From Smittia aterrima (lineage: Eukaryota; Arthropoda; Insecta; Diptera; Chironomidae), in NCBI GenBank assembly GCA_033063855.1, contig CP093831.1, positions 29,140,001 through 29,204,000 on the forward strand: a stretch of 64,000 nucleotides of DNA, read 5' to 3'. The stretch's first letter is position 1; each line of letters starts with the position of its first letter. A program made the position numbers and the translations under genes. Shown here in pieces: positions 11,473 to 23,308 of this stretch. A model generated the notes under the pieces. That model made no database searches and had not been told where the DNA came from. It worked only from the letters and a program-made list of their open reading frames with translations.

Positions 11473-14400
11473 TTAAGGTTTACGCGAAGGCTGAAGAAGA
11501 TTGTTTGCTGCCAAGGCGTCTGGGAATAGAGCGTGGTAGGTAGTGAGAGGGACATATGCAGCGGTTATGACGCGTCCTGCAAACCATCGACCATGAAGAG
11601 CATTCACAGCAAGAACTGCTGTGGCGATTGATGGACATTTTACATAAACTTTTCCATCAGGTGAAGCAACATCAACGTAGACATGAAGGACTCCACCATG
11701 CTTGTTACATTCTTCAACCACGTCATCTTGAATTTCCTGATCCCAGTGCATCATCGTCTCTGTTGCTGGATCGAACATGTTTACTAGTAAGAAGCACTGA
11801 GTTGCTATTTGTGGAGTTTCCTCTACCACTGGCGGAGGTGGTTGAGGAATTGAAGCGAGAAGAGCATTAGCTGCAGCTTGGGGAACCGCAAGACCAGCAC
11901 CTTCTGCAAGCTTGAACATTAGCTGTAATCGTCCTGTTGCTCCTGAAATTGAAAAAATTACTTTATATAAGTTAATGAAACTTTGCAGAGGTTCAAAACA
12001 AACCTAAGTCTATTCCACTCCGATCCATCTCATCGGTATCCAAAGAAGCGTGCGCAGTGACATCTAAACGTTCAGTCACATTTCCAACTTTCATAGGACG
12101 GCCAGCAAGCTCAAATCCGTTTAATTGCTCGTGAGCTTTTTTGGCATCGTCTGCATTGTGATACTGTGGATTATAATAATTAACGTTAGAGAAGCGTAAA
12201 TAAATGAAAGTAAATAAAGAAATGTATGAAACAGCTGTTAACGACGCATCATTATTTTAAACGCACCGTCAAGACGGAAAGCCGAGTCATATTTGATTAC
12301 TTTGGCACACTTCATCCCCTCAACTAATCACTGATATTATTTAGACTAGTCAAGGTCAAGGGCATGCCGATCTTAATTTTGTTTAAGGAAACTTACCGTA
12401 ATAAAACCGTAGCCTTTGCTTCGTCCTGTCTCTGGATCCATAATTAATTGAATGTTATCAATTTTTCCGAATGGCTCAAAAATTCCACGCAACATTTCTT
12501 CTGTAATATTGAAATGAAGTGACCCAACGTATAAGCGCATTGGTCCTTGAATATTTTTAGGGGGCGACGGCGGTGAATTAGCATTAGCAAGCCTATTTTT
12601 CTCAGCCTGCGTATGTTGAACTGAAATTGGAACTCCGAGCAGCTTCTGATTTGAAAGTCCAAGAGCCAGTGCTACTGACTCAGGATCTTTAAATTCGATG
12701 TAAGCGATTCCTTTGAAACGTTTTGTTTTGTTACATGTGATAAGTCGAACGTCCTTCACTTTTCCAACACTCGAGAAAAATTCTTCCAAATCACGAGCAC
12801 GAACTCTTTGAGACAACTGCATGCAGAAGATTGTTCGTGCGTCTCTTTCTTCGGGAGACAAGTCCTCTACTGGAGAATCATCACGATATCCGAGGCTGTT
12901 AGGTGGTGTGCGTCCACGGCGGAATGGTCTAGGAGAGAATGAACGACGTCGTCTGGAACCATTAAAATCTAATTAATTTTGACGACAAAAATTTGCAGGG
13001 AGAACTTTTAAATTTGAATGAAAATGTGTAATTTGTTTAATGAACAACAGTATCAAAAAGAAAGTCGTTCAGCTTTCATAAAAAAATTCATTTCCCAGTT
13101 CTACTCCATGCGAAGTTTTCTCATCTAAAACATGATAAATATTCACCTTCGTTGATCACCAACTGGTGATTTGCTTCTACGCCTCTCTCTGTCACGATCA
13201 CGTTTCTTATCGTCAACATCCTTCCTCTTCTCGTCTACATCACGCCGCTTGTCATGATCACGCGATTTAGAACTTTTTCCCCTATCGCGATCTTTTGAAC
13301 GGCTTTTATCTCGGCGAGACTTTTCCGATTCTTTACGTTCTCGAGATCGAGTGCGATCCTTCTTTCCATCACGTTCCCGTTCTCTTTCGCGATCTTTTGA
13401 ACGTCGTCTATCTTTCTTAGATTTTTCTTCGTGCCTCGAATCCTTATCCGCCTTGTGACGCTTTTCCTTTGATCGACTGCGTGACCGATGTCTAAAATAC
13501 GAAAATATATTAATATTGTTTCACATTCATAATTTTTGACTTACCGTGAAGACTTGTGCGAAGATCCATTTTCACGATCCTTGTCTTTATCCTTTGACTT
13601 TTTGCTTTCTACAGGCGGCGACGTCGATGAGCGTTTGCCATTCGCTCCCGAGTCCTATCGGAACATGGAAACATCAATTTTGTTACACGGTTCAAATAAG
13701 AAATTAGGTTTTTTTTTGTGGAATTAAAAGTGTTGGTTGACGAGCGGTCGATGTCGAATAGCGGTGATGTGTAGATCATTCGTCCAAGATCAGCAGTCGA
13801 AATAAGGTTGACGAGGGAGGGAAAATTAAAAAAATTAAAAGAAAACAAATGAAAATTGTTAATATAATTTTGTATAAGAAAAAAATGTTATTTTTTTTTC
13901 TTAAATAGTTTCAACAAAAATGTTTGAATGTCGTTCATATGGTATTTTCCCATCGAGTAGTTGGCACTGTGTTCCGAAGAAGGAAATAGAGACATTTGCC
14001 TGCGAGTTGAGAGAACGGGAGAGAAAAGTGCCAAGCAAGTCCACTTACCATCCTCTATCACGGGACTTTACGCAATATTTGAAACTTATTTAAATTTATT
14101 CATATTCGGATTTTTTGCGCTCGCGCGAGTCTTTCTGCAAAATAATAAAATCGCGTGAGTGAATTTCTTATCTATTATGGTTAAAATCCGATCGTCGAAG
14201 TGGTTATTTGTTTTACCCATTTAGTTCACGGAAACCGTGCGCGGCCCAAAGTACAATTTTATCTGATCAAGCCGTGATTGAGATCGTGGTTATCGGAATC
14301 TACAAAAACAATGAGAGAACTTCAGGTAGACCCAAACTCTGGGACTATATCTTGCAGTTGTCCGAGACCTGAACAGAGAAATTGAAAGTTTTGTATGACA

Positions 14401-15133
14401 CTAACGTGTGATGATAAGAAGCCACATCGGAAAGTCGCATATAGGACCTATTAGATTTAGAAACAAGAAATTTAACGAGATGAAGCCTCTTTGTGGAGAG
14501 GAATTCAATAAACGTTCATCTGATTTAAATTAGACTTCGTCTCGCTAATATCAGTACAGCAGATATTTCCACATCAGTGTCGTCAACGACAACTAGTAAC
14601 ACAGAGCAAGGACATTATGAGGAAATTTTTCGTTTTAAACTCGCTATCGTCTAAAATGAGAATCAAGAAATGTACAAAGTTTTGCAATTGCCGTTGACCA
14701 ATTCTTAATTGAGCGATGGAACAGACACAGTTTTCTCAAAACTCTAAAAATAAAGAAAACTATTATAGCAGTAGTGACAGTGCATGACGGGCCGGTCGAG
14801 TCAACCAACATTTCTCGACATTAATGCATTTCTTAAGACAGTCTCTCTCTCTCTCTTTTCTTGTATGTAAAAATACCTTTTCTCATTGCTGTTGGTCGAA
14901 GAGATTTCTGCACTTTCATGTGTCTATAAAAAACGAGTTGGTTTGTTTCATTGAGTCACTCATTTTTCAATAGAGGTTGTTGATGCTTAAATGATCTTAT
15001 CATAGTAACTTATTTACAAAGACATAAAGTCCTACGGTCAAAAGATATAGAAACTTAATATTTTAACACTTACGTTTGCCTTTAGTGGAGCATCTAAAAG
15101 CGAATCCAAATAATCGAGATCATCATCAGCCAT
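11473..15133 (-). CDS. Caper: Splicing factor Caper / RBM39
   Basis: Six minus-strand exons, 15133-15074, 13654-13545, 13491-13147, 12952-12397, 12163-12004 and 11942-11473, join in frame to 566 aa. The protein starts MADDDLDYLDSLLDAP, then carries an Arg/Ser-rich domain (about residues 60-190, e.g. RSRSRSKEKRH). RRM1 (about 210-283) and RRM2 (about 308-380, with MRLYVGSLHFNITEEM and SKGYGFIT) follow. Next come the family linker GFELAGRPMKVG and GATGRLQLMFKLAEGAG, and a C-terminal U2AF-homology RRM (about 455-555). Known role: nuclear serine/arginine-type splicing factor and coactivator that contacts U2AF/SF3B. Intron 1 is 1.4 kb while the others are about 40-235 bases. It lies convergent to mxc and downstream of Sirt4 on the same strand. 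Confidence 0.95.
13655..15073 (-). other. Long first intron of Caper
   Basis: The 1,419-base intron contains a (TC)7 run at 14842-14855 and no convincing exon. In vertebrates RBM39 autoregulates through a poison exon. I looked for an equivalent stop-bearing cassette here but cannot identify one by eye. Short open frames in it lack ATG context or splice borders. Confidence 0.45.
14842..14855. repeat. (TC)7 microsatellite
   Basis: Seven uninterrupted TC units followed by a T run, within Caper intron 1. Confidence 0.9.
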
Positions 15134-15404
15134 TTTTGTTCGAAATTTTTCTTCTTTTGCGACTAAAAATTTAAATGTTTGATTTTAGCTTTGAAATCTA
15201 TAGCAATTAAACAATTTTTGCGTTAAATCGTTTGCTATTTACCTTCACTCAGACTTTATTGTATTTTCAAGTTTAAATACTTTGTTAGATCAGAATAATA
15301 TCGAAACAAGCGTGATATCCGTAAAATTTTTACAACCTTTCACATTTGAAAGTTGAAGACCCTTCAACAATTTTAAATAATTTATTACCGTTAAAATTGA
15401 ATTT

Positions 15405-16578
15405 TTATTTATATAGATTTTTCATAATGTCGCTACATTTTGCATTTATTTTTAAATCTATTATTTTATCGGCCCGAGTTTCTCCAATATTAATTACTGC
15501 CACAGGAAGCCCAAGTTCTTTAGCTTGTAATACAATTCTATAGCCGCTGTAGACCGTTAAAGAAGACCCAAGAACTAAAACGCCGTCAGAATCAATAATT
15601 AGAGAAACAACCTTTTCTATTCTCGAGCGAGGCACATTATCACCGAAAAAAACAATATTCGGTTTGAGAAATCCACCGCAGTTAGGACATTCAGGAAGAT
15701 AAAATCTATCAATGTCTTCTTGTAAAATCTCGATATCTCCATCGGGTTTTATCTTGTCAACTGACGAGGTATCAAACTTCATAGACTTCTCCAAAAGAGA
15801 GGGATTTAATTGATTTAAAATAAGTTGAAAATCATGTCGCGGAATCGAGTATTTACAGGGATTCTCCTTCTGACCAACGCCAATGCAAATTACTTTAAAT
15901 CCGTTGCCATGTAGTTCGACCACTTCTTTGCTGCCAGCCTTAAGAGATTTAACTTGTTACAATAATTTTCCACGCATATAAAAAGAATTTAACCTTTCCA
16001 TGAAGATTGTCTACGTTTTGTGTAATTATATGGCTTAATCTCAATTCACGTTCCATTCGTGCGAGAATGTGATGTGTTGCATTTGGGGAAATAGAAGAAA
16101 ATTTCGGCCATCCCAAAAAGTTCCGAGCCCAATATCTCTTTCGAGTAGCATCTGAATTAATGAATTCCATATGTTGTATTGGTTTATGATTAGATCGTTG
16201 ATAGAGTCCAACACCCTCACTGCGATAATCGGGAATTCCTAAAAATGTAATGATCATTAAATTTTCACCCTCTCTCCAACTTTCCATCCGACTCACCTGA
16301 TTCTGTTTACGCCAAAGGATTGCAGATTTTCGAAATAAGACTTAGAAATAAGAGACAATCTTTAATTAAAGCTTTAGCTCACCCGTTGAAATTCCAGCCC
16401 CAGTAACTACAAGAATTCTTGGCTTATCAATAAGAAATTTTCTAATTTTCTCAGTGTCTTCTACCTTAGCCGCTTCATGCTTTGGAACGAAAAATTGTGT
16501 TGCAAATGATCTTATTCCAGTAGAAAAGTGACTTGGTATTATTTGAAATCTTAAGAAATAAGGTTTGATTTTGATCAT
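15405..16578 (-). CDS. Sirt4: Mitochondrial sirtuin Sirt4
   Basis: Exons 16578-16383, 16302-16297 (6 bases), 16238-15994 and 15938-15405 give 326 aa. The NAD-binding motif is rebuilt across three exons: ILVVTGAGIST, then ES from the microexon, then GIPDYRSEGVGLYQR. Other landmarks are FINSDATRKRYWARNF (typical of the Sirt4 class), catalytic TQNVDNLHGKAGS and VELHGNG, PECPNCGGFLKPNIVFFGD and GSSLTVYSGYR. Sirt4 enzymes are matrix NAD-dependent deacylases/ADP-ribosyltransferases. The N-terminal 40 residues lack acidic residues, fitting a matrix-targeting peptide. The second zinc CxxC is normal (CPNC) but the first is unusual: Cys-x9-Cys in VICIGVGQKENPCKY. The stop TAA lies in a TATAAATAAA context. 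Only 84 bases separate this ATG from the stop of the upstream F-box gene. Confidence 0.93.
16297..16302 (-). other. Sirt4: 6-base microexon of Sirt4
   Basis: Reading the minus strand: AAACAG | AATCAG | GTGAGT. Inserted between exon 1 (ending ACG G) and exon 3 (starting GA ATT CCC), it yields Thr-Glu-Ser-Gly-Ile-Pro, the expected sirtuin motif. Without it the motif would lack Glu-Ser while remaining in frame. Flanking introns are 80 and 58 bases. Confidence 0.88.
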
Positions 16579-16662
16579 GGTTTATTTTTATTTAGAACTA
16601 GCTTATTGCTCGTTTCATGACGGTTCTCTAATTGAAGGTTGCGCAACATTTGAAATTTCAAA

Positions 16663-18357
16663 TCAAACTCGTTTAATTTTTTCTAAGCGAAGTGCAAACA
16701 AATTGCCAACTCTTGTTAATTGAACATGAAACTCTTTGCTTAAATATTCTTTAACTCTTGATATATCAATATCAATTACTTTTAAACGTAATTCAATAGA
16801 GAACTCCTCCAACATCTGGGATATTTTGATTAGGTGCTCAACTTTTTCGTAATCAAACTTTTGAAACTTTTCACCTGATTGAACAAGACTCCAACCTTTA
16901 ATAGATTTTATATGTTTCAATTTTTCTATGACTTTCATAACAAATTCAGTACTGAACGGAAATATTGCGTCTATTTCGAGTTTTTGAAGATTAGTTAGAA
17001 CATTAGTTAAATTCATCAAAGTGGTTTCGTTAGAAAAAAATTCATCTGATCCAAAACAAAAACCAAGCAGGGACAACTCTTGAAGACTGGGGTATTTAAT
17101 GTCAAAGTTGTTACAAAATATTGAGAACTCTTTGCTGTAGTGATAATCGATTTTCAATATTTTTAAATTAGCAAAGTTTGTTAAATAACAATCTAAAGGC
17201 AAAGGTTTGTCGCATCGGATATCAAAACTTTTTAGTGTTTTGAAATTTTCTCCCATTTTTTTAACTCTATTTAAAGGAACCCCAATATCAATTAGATAAA
17301 GTTTTAAATGTTCAAGTTTATGCATCTTTTGCTGGCAGAGTTCTTCAATGATTGCGATAATCGGACCGTAGTTATGACATACACTTTCAATTTCCAGAAA
17401 TTTAATATTTTTTAACTTACGGCAGTTTTGTTCAAAGGCTGCATAACTTAAATCGTCAATGTTCATTTTAACAGATTCAAGATATCTGAGATTACAAATT
17501 GCTTCAAATGCTTCGTCATCACCGTCGAAGCAACCTTCACAATGAACAATGTCCAATGATTTTAAAAGTGGTTGATTTTCCGCAACTTCTTTGATAATAG
17601 AACTATGCTCACTGTCTCGATATCGACCAATTTTAAGAGTCAAATCCGTCAAATCCATATTTTGAAGATGGGAGCTGTTCAACGACTCAACATGAAGATT
17701 CAACTTTTTAATAGATTGTTGGCATGTTAAAAATTCTTCGGGATCACCGTGAAGAAAAAGGCTGATGATTGCATTCTTTTCAATACACGCAGTAAAAAAT
17801 TCGATGGTGGTTTTATCAAATCTTGTTAGCTTAATATTTTTTAAATGGTCGAGCTTCAATATCGTTAAAGGTCCTTCATAGCATTCTTCTTCAATTTTCC
17901 AAGCGATCGCAGAGAGGGATTCAAGATTTGGCATAAAGTTCAGCAATGACACGATTTCCGTTCTTGTCATTTTGCATGACTCCCAATTAAGCTCCTTAAT
18001 TTCAGGACCAAACTTACAGAAGATTGCTTTTAATCTCCAAAGTTCTTTTAGTTGCGATACTTTGCATGTGTCAAGATTAAATTTATCAAATCGTCTGTAA
18101 GAATTTTGGATCGAATCGAAGTTTTCGCTCAGCAACTTGGGGGAAAATTTAATAATTAATTAAAAATAAGAATATTCGTTTTAGAACCTTACCAAGTCTG
18201 AGTTCATCTTAATTTGTTTCTTATTTCTTTCCAAGGAGCAAATCAATTCATTAAACTTTTTGCAAGTACACAGAATATTTGATCTGTCATGAACATATTT
18301 AAAAATATGAAGAAGTACTTCGTTTGGTACAAGCCAATTTCCATTCTCATTCTGCAT
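16663..18357 (-). CDS. F-box / leucine-rich-repeat protein
   Basis: Two exons, 18357-18193 and 18135-16663, give 545 aa. Exon 1 encodes an F-box (NWLVPNEVLLHIFKYV, then CTCKKFNELI). Exon 2 encodes irregular leucine-rich repeats through to the end, with units such as LKNIKLTRF, LKSLDIVHC, LESVKMNID, LEHLKLYLI, LKSFDIRCD and LQKLEIDAI. This architecture is that of FBXL-type substrate receptors of SCF (Skp1-Cullin1-F-box) ubiquitin ligases. Such genes are numerous and fast-evolving in midges and mosquitoes, and I cannot name an orthologue. AATAAA-type signals for its mRNA (TTTATT on the plus strand, about 16581-16592) fall directly before the Sirt4 ATG. Confidence 0.85.
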
Positions 18358-18587
18358 TTCTATCTAGCTATCAAATTAGTTTTTATTTTAAAATATTTAT
18401 AGCCTGAGGGGATAGTAACTTTAAATAACAGTGAGGGTATCTCTTGCAATAAGCGCTTTTGAGCTGTCAAAATTTACTGACAGAAAATTGACAGAATTCC
18501 GGTGATTTGGATCATTCTGAGAGTTGGTTTTGAAGAAGAAAGTTCGTAACAAATTTAAGGAGAGTTTAATTAAATTAAATATCCAAG
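18358..18587. promoter_or_regulatory. Shared divergent promoter region, F-box gene / TRAP-alpha
   Basis: The two ATGs are only 230 bases apart and divergent. The sequence contains repeated CTGTCA/TGACAG words (about 18465-18495). No core promoter element is assigned. Confidence 0.45.
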
Positions 18588-19658
18588 ATGAGAAATATCT
18601 TTCTTCTGGCGCTGCTGATACTGCCCGTGATCATCTCAACGTTCGACGGTGAGTTTATAATTGAAAACTTCATTTCTCTTTTGTGCCACGCAAGCACACG
18701 AATTTCATTAGATTTCCTTTACTGCTGAATGAAAACCAAATTATAAACATAACTTGAAAATTGTTTCATTCTCAATGCAGGTAATAAGATCTACGCAAGA
18801 GCAAACGAGGACGAAATTGACGAGGATTTGGTTGATGTCGAAAATGAAGGTGATGCTGAAGATTCGGAAAGTGCGCTCGTTGGCGATGATGTGGAAACGG
18901 ACGAAGATAGTGAAAGTACAACGTCACCTGATGTGAACACTCAGCTACTCTTCGTTCGCCCTCTTTACACTGCTGGATCACAATTGGAACTCCCTGGAGG
19001 TGTACCCGTTGAATTCCTCATCGGATTCCTTAACAAGGGAAAAAACGACTTTGTTATCGAATCAGTTGAAGCTTCTTTCCGTTATCCAATGGACTTCAAC
19101 TACTTCATTCAAAATTTCTCCGCTCTAAGCTACAACCGTGAAGTTAAACCTTCAAGCGAAGCAACAGTTTTGTACTCCTTCCTTCCGTCAGAATCATTTG
19201 CCGGACGTCCCTTTGGGCTTAACATTGCTATCAACTATCGTGACTCTAACGGTTCTCCTTTCACTGAAGCCGTTTTCAACGAAACTGTGCTTATCACTGA
19301 ACTCGACGAAGGTCTCGATGGAGAAACATTCTTCCTTTACGTCTTCTTGGCAGCTATTGCTGTTCTTCTTTTAGTTGTTGGTCAACAATTCCTTGGAACT
19401 ATTGGAAAAAGGAAGCGATCACAGACTGTTAGAAAACAAGTTGAAACTGGTACCACTAGCAGTACTGATATTGACTATGATTGGTTGCCTCCACAAACAT
19501 TGAGGAACTTGCGTAAGTTTTTTAAATTCCAATATTGTGAAAACTATTCTGACTTCAATTTATGATTTTCAGAGAATTCACCAAATGGCAAAGGAAAAAT
19601 CTCGCCTAAACAAAGCCCTCGTCAACGCAAAGCAAACCGTGCTGCAGGGGACGACTAA
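18588..19658 (+). CDS. Translocon-associated protein subunit alpha (TRAP-alpha / SSR1)
   Basis: Exons 18588-18648, 18781-19512 and 19573-19658 give 292 aa, normal for the family. A signal peptide (MRNIFLLALLILPVIIST) precedes a strongly acidic lumenal segment (residues about 29-68, many D and E). A lumenal beta-domain follows (PLYTAGSQLELPGGVPVEFL, RYPMDFNYFIQNFSAL) with likely N-glycosylation sites near N132, N177 and N187. One membrane helix lies at about 204-226 and a basic cytosolic tail ends GDD. TRAP is an ER-membrane complex that sits at the Sec61 translocon and assists protein insertion; the acidic lumenal stretch is its calcium-binding hallmark. Possible poly(A) signal AATAAA lies near 19976. 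Confidence 0.94.
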
Positions 19659-20630
19659 ACTAACCAACGGCTTTACGTTTTAATTGCCTCAAACACTTGA
19701 GTCAGAGGCAAATTAAAAAAATAAAATCAGCAAAAAAAAACATGATCAACATGCATCATCTTCAACAACATTTTTTAAGACGACTGTGAAGTAATTTCGA
19801 ACTTCATCAACGTCCAGCGGAATCATGGGACTCATACTTTCATATGTCAACGATTTCCTCATCCCGTAGACAGTAATCGCCAGAACCGCAATCGATCACG
19901 AGTCGTATTCGAAAGAAAATTCTCATGAAAATTGTTTTTCCTCTCTAAGTTAAAACATACAAAAAGTTGTAAAGCAAATAAAAAGCTTAAAAATATCAAC
20001 TAGATTTCATTTATTTTATCGTAAATTGCAGTTCTCAATTTCCATCATCAAACAAGTTTCCTTTCAACCTCTTTATAAATTCTTCGCGATAACAAAATTT
20101 TTAGCGAACAAATGAAGGTTTATGCAAAAATCATTAGATTTATGTTAGATATATCCATCATTTCAATTTGTAATTGAGGGTTGCAAAGCTTAGAGCGTTA
20201 GGGAAAAAACATAAGTTCTTTAAATTTAAGTGGATACAAGGTTCAACGAACATCGTCAAAACTATTTCTGATTGAAATGCAGTCAACGAGAGTTCGAAAG
20301 CCTCAAATAAGAAAATATTTCCCGAAATGTAGAATAAAAAAAACTTTGAAATTAAGTTAATTTCTATCGTTTCTTAATGAGAAAGTTCGGGAATATTTTG
20401 GTTCATTTATGATTGAAAATAACGAGAGCTTGAACTCGCGTCAAAAATTAAATGCGATGACTTCTACTAGCATGGCAAAAAATACAAAGGAAATTAATTG
20501 AAGTGTTCACATATATAAACTAACAATGATCTCGCTTAATCCTTATCAGTCCCTTCCGCTCTAATGAAAAATATTAACTCTCTTCAATCTGCCATCAAAA
20601 AGGTCAGAAGATCATAACGGTCTGATGAAA
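19659..20630. other. Convergent intergenic region, TRAP-alpha and GGNBP2-like 3' UTRs
   Basis: These 972 bases hold the TRAP-alpha 3' UTR (to about 20000) and the 3' UTR of the minus-strand GGNBP2-like gene. There is no open frame of note, RNA gene or repeat that I can support. Confidence 0.4.
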
Positions 20631-23054
20631 TTATTTGTTAACAGCAGTAATGCCCCAGCACTTCTTCGCGCACAACGCTTTGAAGTTTCGGAGTAGCTTT
20701 TCACGTAACTCTTCACGCTTTTGCTTGATGTCATCACGCGATTTAAACTCTAGTATTTCCTCGTCCGGAATGCCGTCTTCATTATCATCCGATGGATCTT
20801 CGTCCTAAAATTGGATGTATGAGCTGAAAGTTTTTAAAAAGAACAAAGAAGTTTGACTTACCAGCATCTGTTCGAGGGTCAAAAATGAGTCAACGTGTCC
20901 ACCTTTACAGCATATATCCGAGCAAGCTACTTCAGACCCTTCAGGTGTGCTTACAATACTCGAAGTACGGGATGATGAGTTATTGGACAAAAGACCATCG
21001 TGTTGAGTCTCAGAGCTATAGCCCGCGTCGATTGAACGTTGAGCACACGCACCATCACCATCATGGCATGATTGACATGATGTTACGGACATATCATCTA
21101 CTTTCATGTCCAAATTCTCAACTGATGTGCTCCGTGAGCGTTCGACTGAGTGTTCGTGGTTGGATGCATGATGAACCACTTTGACTGATGATTTTGTCGC
21201 CTTTGTCGACAGCATAGAAGGCCCTAGACCCACATCAATGATAGTCCCATCACATAAAACAATTTTTTCATCGTCATCAGAATGAAGGTTTTCATCGTCC
21301 TCAGAATGCATATGATCATCATCTTCTGAGCAATCACATTTATCCGGTACCGGTTCGGGTTCACAATTGTACGAGTCTTGATCATCTTCTTCTTTATGCT
21401 TTTTCTCATTACGCTTCTTACGTTTCTTCATCTTTCTTTTCTTAAGCTGCTCTTCTTTCAGTCGGTCTTCACGAGAAATTTCAGCATAAATGAAATCCAG
21501 GTTGACTCCAAGTTTAGTTTCCACTGCCATATCAAAGGATCGACAAAGAGCATGAACGGAAACAGCAGCTAGAATTTGACAAGCATTCTCTTCTTCTTTT
21601 ACGCATTGTTGAATACGTTTCAAACGATTATAAATGCACATGCCAATGCAGGTAAGAACCTCTTCTTGAGCGATCTCCATTGTTTTAGCATGACGTTCGC
21701 GATGACGGGAATGGCTATAAAAATATTTCTGTTACAAATAAATTTCATCTTAGGTTTAAAGTTTTATTTTACCTTCCAATGATTTCCGGCTCGGCGCGTT
21801 TGATTAAGTCATCAATGTAGTCGACCTTGATAGGTAGATGAATGTGTTTGTCTTTGAGGCATCGTTTGATGCCGTTGTAGATGGCAGTGACGTATCCTTT
21901 CTCTTTTGCCGGGTTCGCTTCATTCATAAGTAATGTGTAGGCTTTCTCGACTTTCGTCCGACACTCTTGACAAAACTTGTGCTTCTTTAGATATTCATCT
22001 AGTGTTGCGTGAAGTTCGCTTGCATCTACGACGGTGATTTTCTCCTTGCAGTTCTGCTTCATTGACTCCCACGTTTCGTACCACGTCTCAGAAAAGGGTC
22101 GAGTGCGAAAGGATTCAAGAGAGTGTAGATTGCACCTGGAGTTTTTCTTATTTCGAGGCTGACTCTCGAGTAGAACGTTTAGCTGAGTGTCGTGGTCAAA
22201 TAGCAAAGTGCACAATAATTGCGAAGACTGCAAATGCTTGTCGCAAACACTAAGAACACCATTGCGTATCTTGATTGGATCCAATGTCGAATAGTTCTTC
22301 GTCATAATTATCGAGTAGAGACGCTCCACGCTCCGGCGACAACCAACACACGGCACCATCTGACTTAAAACATTCTGGAATTCAGATTTCGAGACACTTA
22401 GTGAAGTTTTCAGCTCGATCGTCTTTAGAAGCTTAAACTTCCTATCAAATTCTGCGAACACTTCACCCTCAACTGGAGGTCTGTCGAAGACAAGTCCTTT
22501 TGCACTTAGATCCATCACCATCTGAAACAATAAAGAAAATAGGATTATCTATAGAGTTGAGTTATATTTATGTAAAATTAGTATTTCGGCATAAGTAGTC
22601 CTATAAACTTTCACTATAATCTCTTGATCCACATTTCAATATCCAACATCCAGTTGTTATTTTGTGCATTTCTTATCAATAAACAGTCTTTCTGATGTCA
22701 AAGCAAATTACTTTGTTGTCAACTAAGCCATCGACATATGAATTGATGCTTAGGGTCGTGTGTAAACATCAGTTGAAGTCGCGATTATAACCATAATGAC
22801 GAAACTCGAACAACTTTTAGCCATTTTGGTGTTTTTTGAAACATGAAACTTTTCAAGAGATTACGGCAAACAACAATCAATGATTGTGATGCTTGTGAAC
22901 AGCCCGGTAATAAACTTACCATGAAGCTTTTCTCGCAGCTACTCGATGAACTATTCGATTTTAGATCGTGAAGGCTCGATAGTGGGATTTGACGTTTTTT
23001 GTTGATTTCCGGCGATTTCTTCTCATCGCATAGTAGGATATTGACATTGGCCAT
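20631..23054 (-). CDS. Gametogenetin-binding protein 2-like (GGNBP2)
   Basis: Exons 23054-22920, 22521-21773, 21714-20862 and 20804-20631 join to 636 aa. Features shared with GGNBP2 run along the whole chain: KRQIPLSSLHDL at the N-terminus, the VPCVGCRRSVERLYS cysteine motif, a second motif KFCQECRTKVEKAY, AEPEIIG joined to HSRHRERHAKT, then EIAQEEVLTCIGMCIYNRL. A Lys/Arg-rich run (KKRKMKKRKKRNEKK) is followed by an acidic, His-rich region and a C-terminal helix ending CWGITAVNK. In mammals GGNBP2 is a zinc-finger-like protein linked to spermatogenesis and cell signalling; its biochemical function is poorly defined. The only notable change is compaction of the Cys/acidic region. Intron 1 is 398 bases and the rest are about 57 bases. 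Confidence 0.9.
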
Positions 23055-23308
23055 CTATTAAATAACTGTTTGATGATGAAGAACTCGAATTAAACCAAAA
23101 TATCGTTTTTAAATATATTTGTTGAAAGATTCCGAACGATTGACAGTGGAATCTGCTCTATAAAGAACCTCTGAAAATTCAAAACTTTATGATACGTTAC
23201 GTCTTTCTTTATATTTTAATATTTTGTATTTTCCGACTGTACGACAACGTGAACTAAAAATTTCCGAAAGCAACAAAAATATCATTTACAGTTAAAACAA
23301 TTTTAACT

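Noticed and set aside
13536..13848. Open frames on both strands in Caper intron 1 near exon 2
   Set aside because: They are shadows of the Arg/Ser-coding exon and adjacent intron. No ATG-led frame with splice borders was found.
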